A DNA stretch of 64,000 nt from CAWBBA01 sp963729795 (GCA_963729795.1 CAVSPC010000058.1:62001-126000), one strand, 5' to 3'. Positions 51,618 through 60,787 are shown, counted from the stretch's first letter. Numbers and translations are program-made. The notes: generated from the sequence alone by a model not told the origin.

Positions 51618-52388
51618 TCAGTTTAGTATACCTAACTGCTTGAGCATAGCTTTGACAGCCGTGTACGAGGGCGCCTCGGACGGAATCTCCAGCAGGGCCT
51701 GCCCCTGAAGGTCCAAGTTAACAAGGATATCGTCGTAAGGGACCAGTCCCTCCGGGGGATAGGGCAAGGCAGCTATCTCCTTTCGCGTCATTTCCGGTAA
51801 ATCTTCCGGTGACCCTTGTACCCGGCTCAACACGAGATGTTTGTGGTGAATGCGGCCTCCGAGTTCGTCAATCAGCTCGACAATACGGCCGATCGTCCGA
51901 AGACTCCGGGGCGCGGGATCCGAAATGATGAAAAGGTGGTCCACTTCTTCTTCCGTTCGGCGGGAAAGGTGTTCCATGCCCGCCTCGTTGTCGATAATCA
52001 CAAACGAGTAGTTGGACGTTAGTTTGGAAATTATTTCACGTAAAATATTGTTTGCCATGCAGTAGCAGCCCGGACCTTCCGGTCGACCCATCGAAAGGAA
52101 ATCAAGACCTCTGGTCTCTTCCAGGGATGCCTGTATTTGGTATTCCATGAAACGGTCCTTGGTCATTCCACCGGGAATATTTTCTCCCATCTTCCTTGTA
52201 TCCTCGCGAACGCAACCGACGCTCCGGGGATTCTTGATGCCAAGGACTTCGTGCAGGTTCGAGTTGGAATCTCCATCTATGGCTAGAAGTGGATTCTTGC
52301 CGGCTTCTATCAAAGCTTTGATAATCAGCGCAGTTATCGAGGTCTTTCCGACTCCTCCTTTTCCTGCGACTGCCAGTGTTGTTCCCAT
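51618..52388 (-). CDS. CooC-like nickel-insertion ATPase (CODH/ACS accessory, MinD/ParA superfamily)
   Basis: A 256-residue P-loop ATPase. It begins TLAVAGKGGVGKTSITALII (Walker A), then AIDGDSNSNLHEVLGIK; the central block SMGRPEGPGCYCMANNILRE holds the CxC typical of CooC/AcsF; then FVIIDNEAGMEHLSRRTEEE. CooC proteins use ATP to insert nickel into carbon monoxide dehydrogenase or acetyl-CoA synthase, both absent from this window. It starts 18 bases after the MetE-like gene stop, with co-directional transcription. Confidence 0.88.
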   Translation of the reverse strand: MGTTLAVAGKGGVGKTSITALIIKALIEAGKNPLLAIDGDSNSNLHEVLGIKNPRSVGCVREDTRKMGENIPGGMTKDRFMEYQIQASLEETRGLDFLSMGRPEGPGCYCMANNILREIISKLTSNYSFVIIDNEAGMEHLSRRTEEEVDHLFIISDPAPRSLRTIGRIVELIDELGGRIHHKHLVLSRVQGSPEDLPEMTRKEIAALPYPPEGLVPYDDILVNLDLQGQALLEIPSEAPSYTAVKAMLKQLGILN

Positions 52389-52406
52389 TACAAACCCTTT
52401 CTTCGC

Positions 52407-53489
52407 TCAGTTGCCGAATATATTGTCAGCCGATTTTGCATTAAGTTCCGCTAGGATCTCGTATACCTTTTCTGACTGCGGGACGGTCATGCTCGCGCAG
52501 CCACAGGCCGGAGTAACGAGAACCTTTTCAGTCAAAATCGACCGGTCAACTCCCGCCTTTTCCAGCATTTCGATTCCTTCAGCTATTCTTGTCAGTACAC
52601 CATCTGCTGTTTCATCCAGGATCTTCTCGGTGTTGGGTACGGCTCCCCACGCCAGTACGCCCCCACGTGCCAGAAAAGCGGATAGTTGCGGCCCGTAAAG
52701 AGACATAGACTCCATGTAGTCAATGGCATCAAAATTAATGATGCTGGTCGAGGTCTCCATAAGCATCCCCCAGTCGGTATTACCGCAGCAATGAACTCCC
52801 GGAATGCCGCCGCGCTCCCGTACCATTGAGATTACATCCTGGAGCGACTCGATCACATCTTTCTTGGAAAGACCAAGAAATGCGGATGAGCCGTACGCGC
52901 TCAAACTCGGTTCATCGAAAAAGACGAGCACGTTGTCCGCAAAAGGCTTGAATTGTTCCAGGAGCCAGATTGCCTTCAATCCCATGCCCTTGACCGCTAT
53001 ATCGCGAAAAACGGAATGGTAAAAAATGGCTCTTTTGTTCTCATCGGTCACAGTCAGAGCAAAGCTAAGTGGGCCCGTAACCTGAATCTTTATTAACGGG
53101 CGCCGCTTCCTATCCTGGCGAATTCTCTCCAAAAAACAGTGTATTCCCTTCCCGTATTCCGGCCCGATGGCAAACCGATCTGCTGGTGCACCTTCCATGA
53201 TTTCTAGATACGCGGTGTAGAACTGCTCCACTTCTGCGCTCGGGTCACCGGATGTATCGAAATGATATGACAGATTTTCTGAATCCAGTCGAAATCGGGG
53301 CAGACCTTCGGTGCACTGTATCCACATCTGTTCACGAAGATATGCGTGGGAAAGCTGTGGCACATGCGGTGCTGTTCTCAGGCTTTCGAGGACAAGATCC
53401 ACTGCTTCGTTCGGATCAACATGAGGCATGCTGCCTACAGCAGTCACCAGCAACGAGGGTAGGCACCCGGTCTCATCAGTATTTGCCAT
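52407..53489 (-). CDS. core methionine synthase / uroporphyrinogen-decarboxylase-like methyltransferase
   Basis: A 360-residue TIM-barrel protein. It has VTAVGSMPHVDPNEAVDLVL at the N-terminus, KIQVTGPLSFALTVTDENK, LVFFDEPSLSAYGSSAFLGL, and probable zinc ligands in GIPGVHCCGNTDWGM and VTPACGCASMTVP. The pattern (His, Cys, terminal Cys) fits the C-terminal catalytic domain of MetE without its N-terminal half. Core MetE proteins in anaerobes can take methyl groups from corrinoid proteins, and the neighbouring CooC-like gene points to one-carbon/CODH-ACS metabolism, but this is inference. The start at 53489 is chosen over 53570 because the conserved start lies there. Confidence 0.78.
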   Translation of the reverse strand: MANTDETGCLPSLLVTAVGSMPHVDPNEAVDLVLESLRTAPHVPQLSHAYLREQMWIQCTEGLPRFRLDSENLSYHFDTSGDPSAEVEQFYTAYLEIMEGAPADRFAIGPEYGKGIHCFLERIRQDRKRRPLIKIQVTGPLSFALTVTDENKRAIFYHSVFRDIAVKGMGLKAIWLLEQFKPFADNVLVFFDEPSLSAYGSSAFLGLSKKDVIESLQDVISMVRERGGIPGVHCCGNTDWGMLMETSTSIINFDAIDYMESMSLYGPQLSAFLARGGVLAWGAVPNTEKILDETADGVLTRIAEGIEMLEKAGVDRSILTEKVLVTPACGCASMTVPQSEKVYEILAELNAKSADNIFGN

Positions 53490-53774
53490 AACGGATTTCC
53501 CAAGAACGCTCAAAAGCGGAAACACTTTGGCTCTCCATCGGGTGGTATCCGAGAGCCTATCTACGATCATTGACCATACCGATTAGCTTAGTTAATATCA
53601 GCAAGGTCTGTCAAGCAAGCCTGCCGCCTGGTTGCGCAAATGCGGAACGAGTCCGCTCCGTCTCTCGCGGCCGCAACAACGGGCTGAGTTTTGTTCCGGA
53701 TGTTTGCCTGTGGAACGGCACCGAAGCGGCAAGCTATCCGGGCGGTAGCGGTACCATCGAATCTACCTGGACTC

Positions 53775-54296
53775 ATGAAAATGCAACAAACATTTTGGAT
53801 CCATCCTGCCAGCTTCACGTGCCGACTAGATACGCCTGACCAATTGCTGGAAACTATTTGGGCGGAACGGCCCGGGTGGGGGTACCTGCGTAGAAGGGAT
53901 CTCTGGATCAAAAGAGAATGTACTCTAGGGGAGCTGGAGGACGAAGGATACGTCCTAATGAAACCGGTTGGGGAAGAGGAAGTTGACGAGTGCCCTTGTT
54001 GCGGGATGTACATGCAGAGCATCCCTGGGTCTCTCGTCGGGAAGCATATTTCCGGGTGCTGCGGCGGCAACGAGGATTGGCAAAAAATCGAGGAGGTACT
54101 CGTAAGCGAACAGCGAATTAGAAGCTACGAGGCCAAGATTCGCGCCGAAAAGTTGAGAGCGCAGGTAGAGTTGGAAGACATTGAAAGACGAGAGCGACAT
54201 GACAAGATCAGAGAAGACACGATGGCCCGACAGGCAAAGAAGGATCGCAAGAAACGCTTGAGAAACGAGACCAAGGAAGAATGGAAGAACCGGTAA
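53775..54296 (+). CDS. hypothetical protein with Cys cluster and basic coiled coil
   Basis: A 173-residue protein. The N-terminal 95 residues contain a Cys cluster (DECPCCGMYMQ then ISGCCGG) that could bind zinc. From about residue 105 onward it is a long charged helix with many Lys, Arg and Glu (QVELEDIERRERHDKIREDT), suggesting a coiled coil. No family is recognised. The start is uncertain; the frame is open back to 53691. The preceding 200 bases lack a clear promoter. Confidence 0.6.
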   Translation: MKMQQTFWIHPASFTCRLDTPDQLLETIWAERPGWGYLRRRDLWIKRECTLGELEDEGYVLMKPVGEEEVDECPCCGMYMQSIPGSLVGKHISGCCGGNEDWQKIEEVLVSEQRIRSYEAKIRAEKLRAQVELEDIERRERHDKIREDTMARQAKKDRKKRLRNETKEEWKNR

Positions 54297-54598
54297 CTTA
54301 GAGTTGCTTTGATACTATTTCAGGTTTTTGTGGACGGTGAACGCATAGCCTGACCGGCGGGAACCCTGGACTTGGTGGCAAAGGGCATCCCGCCGTCTCA
54401 TTTATACCAAAGCGAAATGGCCAGAGAGCCAAAATTCAATCTCTTCGATACCTACGAATAGCTTGTCACGAACCGGCCTTAATCGGCGCTTCCTTTTCAC
54501 AGGCACACTCGACTGCTCCGCAAAGATCTTACATTCACGGTTGCCTTGAGTTCGTTCCCGCCCCACGGAGAATGATTCGCTGCGCCGCAACATTCGGT
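54297..54598. other. gene-free gap with an inverted repeat
   Basis: No supported gene. GGCGGGA (54356-54362) and TCCCGCC (54388-54394) form a 7-bp stem, possibly a weak terminator between the convergent genes. Confidence 0.4.
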
Positions 54599-55009
54599 CT
54601 ACTGGGCTGCAGGTTTTTGAGGGCTTTCTTTTGGAGCCGCTTTCTCTTCCGCCGGTTTAGCGGTTTGCTTAGCTTTAGAAATTTCCTCTCGGAGTTTTAC
54701 CAACGTTTCCTTTAGTTGTGCCAAGGACTGGTCTTGATCCGCCTTAAATGAAGTCTGCTCCTGTTCCAGTTTAGCAACAGCCGTCTTTATTGATTGAGCG
54801 ACTGTTCGTTCCATCTTGCTGACGGACTCGTTTGCCTGGGTAACCTCCTGTTGGAGTTTCTGAATGGCTTCTTTTGATTGGGCAGACTCTTGTTCCAACT
54901 TTGTTACAGTTGCCGATAATTGAGAGACCTGTTTGTCCAGCGACGAACCGCACCCCATAAGAACAAAAGATGCGGCTAAAACAACGGTCAATTTCTTAAC
55001 AAATTCCAT
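54599..55009 (-). CDS. coiled-coil outer-membrane lipoprotein (Lpp-like)
   Basis: A 136-residue lipoprotein. The signal peptide ends in the lipobox LMGC; the mature chain begins CGSSLDKQVSQLSATVTKLE and stays a long heptad-patterned helix (QKLQQEVTQANESVSKMERT) to about residue 110. A Lys/Glu/Pro/Ala tail follows. It is similar in design to murein lipoproteins, but the tail does not end in a clear Lys for peptidoglycan linkage. The ATG at 55009 has a GGGGG run upstream, and a good promoter lies further back. Confidence 0.8.
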   Translation of the reverse strand: MEFVKKLTVVLAASFVLMGCGSSLDKQVSQLSATVTKLEQESAQSKEAIQKLQQEVTQANESVSKMERTVAQSIKTAVAKLEQEQTSFKADQDQSLAQLKETLVKLREEISKAKQTAKPAEEKAAPKESPQKPAAQ

Positions 55010-55044
55010 TACAACCCCCTTTTTCGATAATTGCATTGCGTTCG

Positions 55045-55073
55045 ATTATCTCTGGAGATCGTTTCTAAATCAA
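55045..55073 (-). promoter_or_regulatory. promoter of the coiled-coil lipoprotein gene
   Basis: On the minus strand: TTGATT (55073-55068), 17 bases, then GATAAT (55050-55045). It lies about 36 bases before the ATG at 55009. Confidence 0.5.
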
Positions 55074-55425
55074 CCAGATTTTTCCGTGCTAATACCAAGG
55101 GAAATGAAGGTCGTGGCAGGTGGCGCTAAAGAAGCGCCGACGAGTTCTTGTTCGTAAGTCGGAAAGGAACCCTCCTCTAGAAGAATGTCAGAAAATGACC
55201 AGCATATCTCCGCAGTGTTCAGCTCTCTTGTGCGGGCGTGGCACGCTGCGCGCAGGGCACCGCGTGCGGTGTCCCTACGACCGGCGGAATCGAGGCATTA
55301 AAATCTTTATTTCGTGAGAGGTCCTCAGGCTTTTCTTACTGTTGACACGGCAGCGAAATTCCTGATTCATGTGAGGTGCGAGACTCTCACGAGCTTGCTA
55401 CCCAAATTTTCCGAATGGTCTAAAG
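55074..55425. other. gene-free gap
   Basis: No gene is supported here. A short hairpin (ggcgc taaagaa gcgcc, near 55121-55138) is the only notable structure. The GNAT gene at 55426 has no obvious promoter in it. Confidence 0.4.
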
Positions 55426-56022
55426 ATGGGAGATCCCCGTATCGAAACTCTGATAGCCGCGTTTTTTCACGACCCGTTAAGCGAGTTCCTGTTGCCGGAA
55501 GAAGGCTCCCGGGCAAAAGGGCTCTCTGCGGGACTCGAGTTTGTGCTGGGGTTATCGTCAAAGAAGTGGACCGTCGGGGCGGCAAATAGGGATTGCGCGG
55601 GAGTAATCGGCGCTGCTCCGCCGGAAGATTATCCGCCCCCCTTTTTTCACATGATGGTCACGTTAAGCAAACTGATATTGCGGTCACTATCTTTTGCGCC
55701 CTGCCGTGTGATGGAACAATGGGTTCACATCTATCATAAGTTCGATAAGATACGCCCTCGAGAGCCCCACTGGTACGTCCTAGTCCTGGGAGTGCATCCG
55801 GATCATCAGGGAAAAGGGCTGGGAGGAGAACTTCTCAGGCAGGTTTTTCGGGAAGCAGACAAGGACAGGATTGCTGTTTACCTGGAGAGTTCCAATCCCA
55901 GGAACTTAGACTTTTATTCGAAGTGCGGATTTGAGGTGATTGAGAAAATCATCCCGGTTGCCGCCTGCCCCCCTATCTGGGGACTGCTCAGGAGACCGGA
56001 ATCCAACAAGGAGACTCGGTAA
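55426..56022 (+). CDS. GNAT-family N-acetyltransferase
   Basis: A 198-residue acetyl-CoA-dependent transferase. The family A motif is LGVHPDHQGKGLGGELLRQV (about residues 124-143). The B region follows, with VYLESSNPRNLDFYSKCGFE, and the N-terminal part has VMEQWVHIYHKFDKIRP. The acceptor is unknown. The ATG at 55426 lacks a clear ribosome-binding site. Nothing downstream is co-directional until the TPR gene at 57382. Confidence 0.86.
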   Translation: MGDPRIETLIAAFFHDPLSEFLLPEEGSRAKGLSAGLEFVLGLSSKKWTVGAANRDCAGVIGAAPPEDYPPPFFHMMVTLSKLILRSLSFAPCRVMEQWVHIYHKFDKIRPREPHWYVLVLGVHPDHQGKGLGGELLRQVFREADKDRIAVYLESSNPRNLDFYSKCGFEVIEKIIPVAACPPIWGLLRRPESNKETR

Positions 56023-56103
56023 GGTCCGTTGATCTTATTTTCGAAATTGGGATGAGTCAGCACGTCTGGCACGTCAAGATTCTCGATTCCCAAGGCTTTT
56101 GTC

Positions 56104-56134
56104 AAAAAAAAACGGGGACGTTGGACGTCCCCGT
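56104..56134 (-). terminator. intrinsic terminator, minus strand (distal)
   Basis: ACGGGGACGT (56112-56121) and ACGTCCCCGT (56125-56134) form a 10-bp stem around tgg. On the minus strand the stem is followed by nine T residues, so the terminator works leftward. No minus-strand gene ends nearby. Confidence 0.75.
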
Positions 56135-56159
56135 GGATAAGGAGGAATTGGGGTTTAAC

Positions 56160-56188
56160 AAAAAGAGGGGATCCCACTTCACCCCCTC
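56160..56188 (-). terminator. intrinsic terminator, minus strand (proximal)
   Basis: GAGGGG (56165-56170) pairs with CCCCTC (56183-56188); read on the minus strand it is followed by TTTTT. With the terminator 50 bases further on it forms a tandem pair. Confidence 0.6.
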
Positions 56189-56576
56189 GGCTGTGATCAG
56201 GTTTTTTTCTCACCGAACCATCGGAGAGCCACCTGATGCGTTGAACTTCCATAAGCTCTATATATGCCGGCTTTCCGCGAAACTGTCGGAGTCGCATCTT
56301 CGCAATTTCATGACATTTGCTTGAAGCGGATCTCATCACATGACCGCGCCATGTCTTCTGAGGCCAGATCAGACCCCTGTCTGTGCCGGCTTATATTCTT
56401 GTCATCGGTTATTGTTCACGTTTTCACGGGGTGCCGCACGAGCCAACGGCTTTACTCATCGTCGCCAGACCGCTTCGAATTCAGCATCAAGTGACACAGC
56501 CTGGATGAATCATCAAAGCAAGTCTTTTACGGCCAAATCTTCTTTTCGACTCTTGCCCAATGCCAGGACGCGTTGA
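56189..56576. other. 390-base gap upstream of the tandem terminators
   Basis: No protein gene is supported. Because two minus-strand terminators lie at its left end, transcripts of this region probably end there. They could be a long 3' leader of the Cys/Pro-rich gene or an independent non-coding RNA. Confidence 0.4.
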
Positions 56577-57038
56577 TCAGCGATACCCTACCGGCCCGTA
56601 AGCATAACCCGGTCCGCAGGCCGTGGGTCGGCATTTTGTTATAGGTTGAGGGTAAGCAGGAGGCGCACACACTGGTGGAGCGCAGCACATTTGAGGCTGA
56701 CATACAGGCGGCGGGCAGGCGGGACGACACATTGGCGGAGCGCAGCCGGCGCCGGGAAGTCTTGGAGGCGCCAGAATGCCCCCCATGATTGCCGCTGGGA
56801 TGCCGATAACCGCGCCGCAAATTCCGCTACACGCGCCCAAGATCCCTCCACAGAAAGAAAAAGGAGACGGGCCCCCACAGGCAGGCGGCGCGCAAGGCGG
56901 CGGGCCACAGGGTTGAGGGGCTGGAGCACAATAAGATTCAGGGCAAGGTACGGGACCACCTGCGTGACAGAGGGACATCATTACCACACACAAGCAAATC
57001 CCCAGACAAAACAGTATCGTAGCCACTTTTGTCACCAT
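56577..57038 (-). CDS. secreted Cys/Pro-rich protein, type 2
   Basis: A 153-residue protein with signal peptide (ILFCLGICLCVVMMSLCHAG). The mature part is a Cys/Pro/Gly-rich chain: CPESYCAPAPQPCGPPPCAP, a hydrophobic centre (GGILGACSGICGAVIGIPAA), then CAPPMCRPACPPPVCQPQMC with CxxxxC-type spacings. GGAGG lies before the ATG. It shares signal peptide plus Cys/Pro composition with the protein at 26611-26928. No domain; possibly a structural or surface-coating protein. Confidence 0.68.
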   Translation of the reverse strand: MVTKVATILFCLGICLCVVMMSLCHAGGPVPCPESYCAPAPQPCGPPPCAPPACGGPSPFSFCGGILGACSGICGAVIGIPAAIMGGILAPPRLPGAGCAPPMCRPACPPPVCQPQMCCAPPVCAPPAYPQPITKCRPTACGPGYAYGPVGYR

Positions 57039-57381
57039 ACCGCATCCTCCTTCGGCAGATCTTTAAAAATATACTTGAGGGCGTAGACTCAAGCTAAGGA
57101 TACTAAATTTAGCCCCTTGTTGGGCTTCGTTGAAAAGGCTCTTTAACATCGCCGCGAAACACTGTCAAGCAAAAATAATAGATTGCGAATGTTAGCCTAA
57201 AGACTTGCATCTGTGCCGATCTGAACTGGTTATATGGTTAATAATATGATATATTGACTTAAGGCACAGAGAGGCGCGCTCGGCCCCCCAGTCTATCGGG
57301 TGGACTGAAGAATGATGACGAAAAGTGGAGATTTGTGCTAAAGAGGGAAGATGGGACGAATTGGAGGAGACCCCGGACACT
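57039..57381. other. gene-free gap before the TPR gene
   Basis: No gene is seen. A TTGACT at about 57254 has no convincing -10 partner, so the promoter of the TPR gene is not resolved. Confidence 0.35.
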
Positions 57382-58662
57382 ATGAAAAAGCTATTATTTT
57401 GTTTGAGTTGTTTCGTATTGTTCACACCAACGCTGGCATTTTCCCAGCAAAATGCCGTAGATTTCTACAACCAAGGGTGGGATGCTCTCAGTCAAGGGCA
57501 TCTGGACGACGCTATCTCCTTGTTTACGCGAGCCCTAAAGTTAGATCCTCAGGACCATCTCTCGTACAACAACAGAGGGGTGGCATATAAGCGCAAAGGA
57601 TTGCTCGATAAGGCCATCGAGGACTATAACCGGGCCTTGGAAATCAAGCCCGATTACAACGATGCATTGGCAAACAGGGGCAACGCGCGTTACAAAAAGG
57701 GTGATCTGGACGGCGCTTTGTCAGATCTTACCGCAGCTCTCAAACACGGGAAGAGAGACAGTGTAATTCACACAACACTGGGTCTGGTGTTGAAAAAAAA
57801 AGGAGAGCTTGACCAGGCCGTCAAGCAGTTGCGTCAGGGTGTCTCGCTAAATAAAAAGAATGTGCGCGCATATCGGGGACTAGGTGAGATCTACGAACAG
57901 AAAAAGGACTATGAGAAATCCTTGGAAGCGTACATCAAAGCTGTTGACGCTGCTGGAGGGCGCGAAAGCCTGCCGGATGTAGAGAAGCGAATCACAAACA
58001 TTCGTAGGATCTATGCCGAGGAGTTGCACAAAGATGGCCTGCAAGAGTACCGGGAAGGGAAGGAAAAACAGGCGATTAACCTTTGGACAAAAGCTCTGAA
58101 AGTCTTTCCCGGGTACGTTCCTGCCCTGCGCGATCGAGGTCTGACATATCATAAAGACGGGAAGCACCAAAAGGCTGTCGAAGATTTTAATGCCGCGCTC
58201 GAAAAGGACCCGTCTAACGCGGAGATTTACAGGGTGAGAGCGGACGCATACTACAAGATGAAACAGGGCGATAAAGCTCTCGCAGATTATAACAAGGCTC
58301 TGGAATTGAATCCCAAAGATGCAGTCGCGTACAACAACCGGGGATTGGTTTATCACGAGCAGGGCGAATTCGACAAAGCGTTGGCCGACTATTCCAAGGC
58401 AATCTCGCTCGATCCTAAAAACCCTACATTTTATGAAAACCGTGCTTTGATCTATGCTGCGAAGGGACTCGCGCCGAAGGCTGCAGAAGACTACCGGCAT
58501 GCCGTGGAGCTTACAACAGATGAGAAACACCGCGCGGCCTTAACGGATAAGATCTCCGTGCTTGCCGGCACTAACAACGAGGGATCGACCAGTGGTTCAA
58601 GCGAAATACCGGAGTTGCAAAACGGGGTCAGTGCTCGTTCGGAAAATCCCGGGAAACAGTGA
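57382..58662 (+). CDS. secreted TPR-repeat protein
   Basis: A 426-residue protein with a signal peptide (KKLLFCLSCFVLFTPTLAFS) and at least nine TPR units, for example GHLDDAISLFTRALKLDPQD, KGLLDKAIEDYNRALEIKPD, QGDKALADYNKALELNPKDA and QGEFDKALADYSKAISLDPK. The last 40 residues are Ser/Asn-rich. TPR arrays bind partner proteins; the partner is unknown and no enzyme domain is present. The ATG at 57382 is chosen because the signal peptide begins there. Confidence 0.86.
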   Translation: MKKLLFCLSCFVLFTPTLAFSQQNAVDFYNQGWDALSQGHLDDAISLFTRALKLDPQDHLSYNNRGVAYKRKGLLDKAIEDYNRALEIKPDYNDALANRGNARYKKGDLDGALSDLTAALKHGKRDSVIHTTLGLVLKKKGELDQAVKQLRQGVSLNKKNVRAYRGLGEIYEQKKDYEKSLEAYIKAVDAAGGRESLPDVEKRITNIRRIYAEELHKDGLQEYREGKEKQAINLWTKALKVFPGYVPALRDRGLTYHKDGKHQKAVEDFNAALEKDPSNAEIYRVRADAYYKMKQGDKALADYNKALELNPKDAVAYNNRGLVYHEQGEFDKALADYSKAISLDPKNPTFYENRALIYAAKGLAPKAAEDYRHAVELTTDEKHRAALTDKISVLAGTNNEGSTSGSSEIPELQNGVSARSENPGKQ

Positions 58663-58690
58663 CCAGGGCGCGATCTCTCCCTATGAAGAA

Positions 58691-59428
58691 TCATGACGCA
58701 TTTGCGCGTCCTTTGATGGCCTGCATCTGAATTTGTTGGATAGTTGTAATCCCTTTTTGTGCCAGACGGACCATGGAATCCATGCGTGCCAATGAAAAAG
58801 GCGCCCCTTCCGCGGTAGCTTGAACCTCCGCCAGCCGTCTCCGACCTGTCATCACCACGTTCATATCAACTTCGGCACTGGAATCCTCTTCGTAGTCCAG
58901 ATCCAGTAACATTTCGTTCCCCACCAGTCCCACGCTTACCGCGGCTACCGAGTCCATCACCGGATTCACCGCCAGTTGGCCCGTCGTCACGAGAGTTGCG
59001 CAGGCACAATAGAGAGCCACCCATGCTGCGCTGATAGAGGCTACCCGCGTTCCTCCGTCGGCCTGGAGCACGTCACAGTCTATGGTAATTGTGCGCTCCC
59101 CCAGCGCGGACAAGTCGGTAACACAACGCAGAGATCGCCCGATCAATCGTTGGATCTCCATAGTTCGGCCGCCTATCCGAGGACCACGTTCCCGAGATGA
59201 ACGAGTATGGGTGGCTCGGGGGAGCATCGCGTACTCGGCAGTAACCCAACCACGCCCCTCGTTCTTCAGAAATAATGGCACCTTGTCCTCAATGCTCGCC
59301 GCGCAAATGATACGTGTTTTACCGGCCTCTATTAGCGCGGACCCTTCCGCGTAGTCGAGCACGCCGTTAATAATTTTGCAATTTCTGAGTTGATCTGGAT
59401 CCCGACCTTCGCTCCGTATTCGTTTCAT
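58691..59428 (-). CDS. rph: ribonuclease PH
   Basis: A 245-residue phosphorolytic 3'-exoribonuclease that trims tRNA 3' ends. Blocks: GSALIEAGKTRIICAASIED, EGRGWVTAEYAMLPRATHTR, IQRLIGRSLRCVTDLSALGE, the active-site DCDVLQADGGTRVASISAAW and EDSSAEVDMNVVMTGRRRLA. The ATG at 59428 has AAGG upstream and matches the usual start. It is convergent with the TPR gene. Confidence 0.96.
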   Translation of the reverse strand: MKRIRSEGRDPDQLRNCKIINGVLDYAEGSALIEAGKTRIICAASIEDKVPLFLKNEGRGWVTAEYAMLPRATHTRSSRERGPRIGGRTMEIQRLIGRSLRCVTDLSALGERTITIDCDVLQADGGTRVASISAAWVALYCACATLVTTGQLAVNPVMDSVAAVSVGLVGNEMLLDLDYEEDSSAEVDMNVVMTGRRRLAEVQATAEGAPFSLARMDSMVRLAQKGITTIQQIQMQAIKGRANAS

Positions 59429-59640
59429 AGTTGCCTTCGCCTCAAAGAGATATGGCAAGAGCTTAGCATCGTTCTGCACCGAGATGTCAACCAGGCATTC
59501 CGCCAGAATGCTGGCAAAAAAATAGAGATACTGCCCACGCGTTTAACGCACAAGCGGCGGCTTAACTTTAACTTTTGAATAGAACAGATTGATTTTTATT
59601 GACAAATAGATGACTTAATAATACAAGGGAGCGGTCCGGG

Positions 59641-60771
59641 ATGTATGCAAACGGAAGACCAATGCCCCCTGTGAAATCTATCAAAAAAATGCTAAGTGAT
59701 AGGAATGAGCCGGCAACGCTCTCTCCGATGGGAGATCTTACGCGTCCGAATTCCTTATTTTTCAACGACGCCTGCGCGTACAAGCACCTTTTCTCGGGCC
59801 GCGTCATGAGCCGCTCCCCGCGAACAGTGAGTCGTAAAGGTCTGTTCAATGGTTTTCTCAGGCACGGCTGCCAGCTAAAGGTGGAAATTGACGTTGCGCA
59901 AGGATTTGACGTCTCCACGGTGCTTTATCCCTTGGACATGGATCTGCGGGCGTGGGGGATTGTTGTTGACAGGGTAGGAAGGCTCTTCGACCTGAACATC
60001 CAATACCAAGGGCTTGTGGAACTGTCGTACCAAGGAGGGTGCTGTCGGAACAAGCAAGACTGGGAAGTCCTTGTGGGCTCTCACGCGCTTTCTGAAGAAG
60101 ACAATGTAAGAGGCTTTTACAACAAAGTGAAGAGACTTGCTCACGACCGCGTTATCATTGCAGGAACGGTGGGCTTCGGCTTGTGGGACGCTTTTTGGAT
60201 GAGCTTCGATTTTAAGAATGCCTTCCGAATGTTGGCGAGCGATCCGGATTTTGCTCACGGGGTTTTTCGCCACTGGAAAAGATTTCACCTTGGTGCGGTC
60301 GGAGCGATGCTGGATGCGGGGATAAAGATGATATTTTTTCGTGAGCATGCTGCAGGATTTCCCCGTTCCCGTGATATTGCTTCGATCATTGACCCATTTG
60401 TCCAGGAACACTTCCATGAGCTGTCCGCGGCGGTCAGATCCCGCGGAGGCTGCATTTTGCTTGATTGCGATGCGGATGAGATGATTGAAACCGATTATCC
60501 GGTGAGGTGGGGATTTGACGGTGTCGGCCCGATGCTGTTCAGGGACGGCGACGATATGATTGGGGCGTGTAGGAGTCTGGATGAACAACTTATTCTTGTC
60601 GGATCAGTCACGTTTCCTTATTTTCGGGAACCCCTATTTAAGAAAAGGAACCTGACAAGGAGGATTGTGATGGCCGGCAAGTCGGGAGCCAAAGCGCTTT
60701 ATGCTATGGGAGCCGGCTTGGAGCCTGGGGAATCTCAATTTCCGTCAGCAGGTTTCGAACTTGCTTCCTGA
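59641..60771 (+). CDS. uroporphyrinogen-decarboxylase-like TIM-barrel protein
   Basis: A 376-residue protein. Resemblance to the UROD/MtaA superfamily: SPMGDLTRPNSLFFNDACAY, a VIIAGTVGFGLWDAFWMSFD block, HWKRFHLGAVGAMLDAGIKM, and LLDCDADEMIETDYPVRWGF, where an acidic metal-binding or Asp pocket may lie. Such proteins act on corrinoids or methyl groups, or have unknown roles; the true reaction cannot be read from sequence. GGGAG lies upstream of the ATG. It is followed 17 bases later by cvpA-like and LysM genes. Confidence 0.68.
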   Translation: MYANGRPMPPVKSIKKMLSDRNEPATLSPMGDLTRPNSLFFNDACAYKHLFSGRVMSRSPRTVSRKGLFNGFLRHGCQLKVEIDVAQGFDVSTVLYPLDMDLRAWGIVVDRVGRLFDLNIQYQGLVELSYQGGCCRNKQDWEVLVGSHALSEEDNVRGFYNKVKRLAHDRVIIAGTVGFGLWDAFWMSFDFKNAFRMLASDPDFAHGVFRHWKRFHLGAVGAMLDAGIKMIFFREHAAGFPRSRDIASIIDPFVQEHFHELSAAVRSRGGCILLDCDADEMIETDYPVRWGFDGVGPMLFRDGDDMIGACRSLDEQLILVGSVTFPYFREPLFKKRNLTRRIVMAGKSGAKALYAMGAGLEPGESQFPSAGFELAS

Positions 60772-60787
60772 GCCAAGGGAAGAATCA

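Noticed and set aside
54402..54593. Short minus-strand frame rich in Arg and Ser.
   Set aside because: No start signal or recognisable features; it fills a convergent gap with an inverted repeat.
55914..56339. Minus-strand 141-residue frame overlapping the GNAT gene's 3' end.
   Set aside because: It runs through two intrinsic terminators and across the end of a well-supported gene in the opposite strand.
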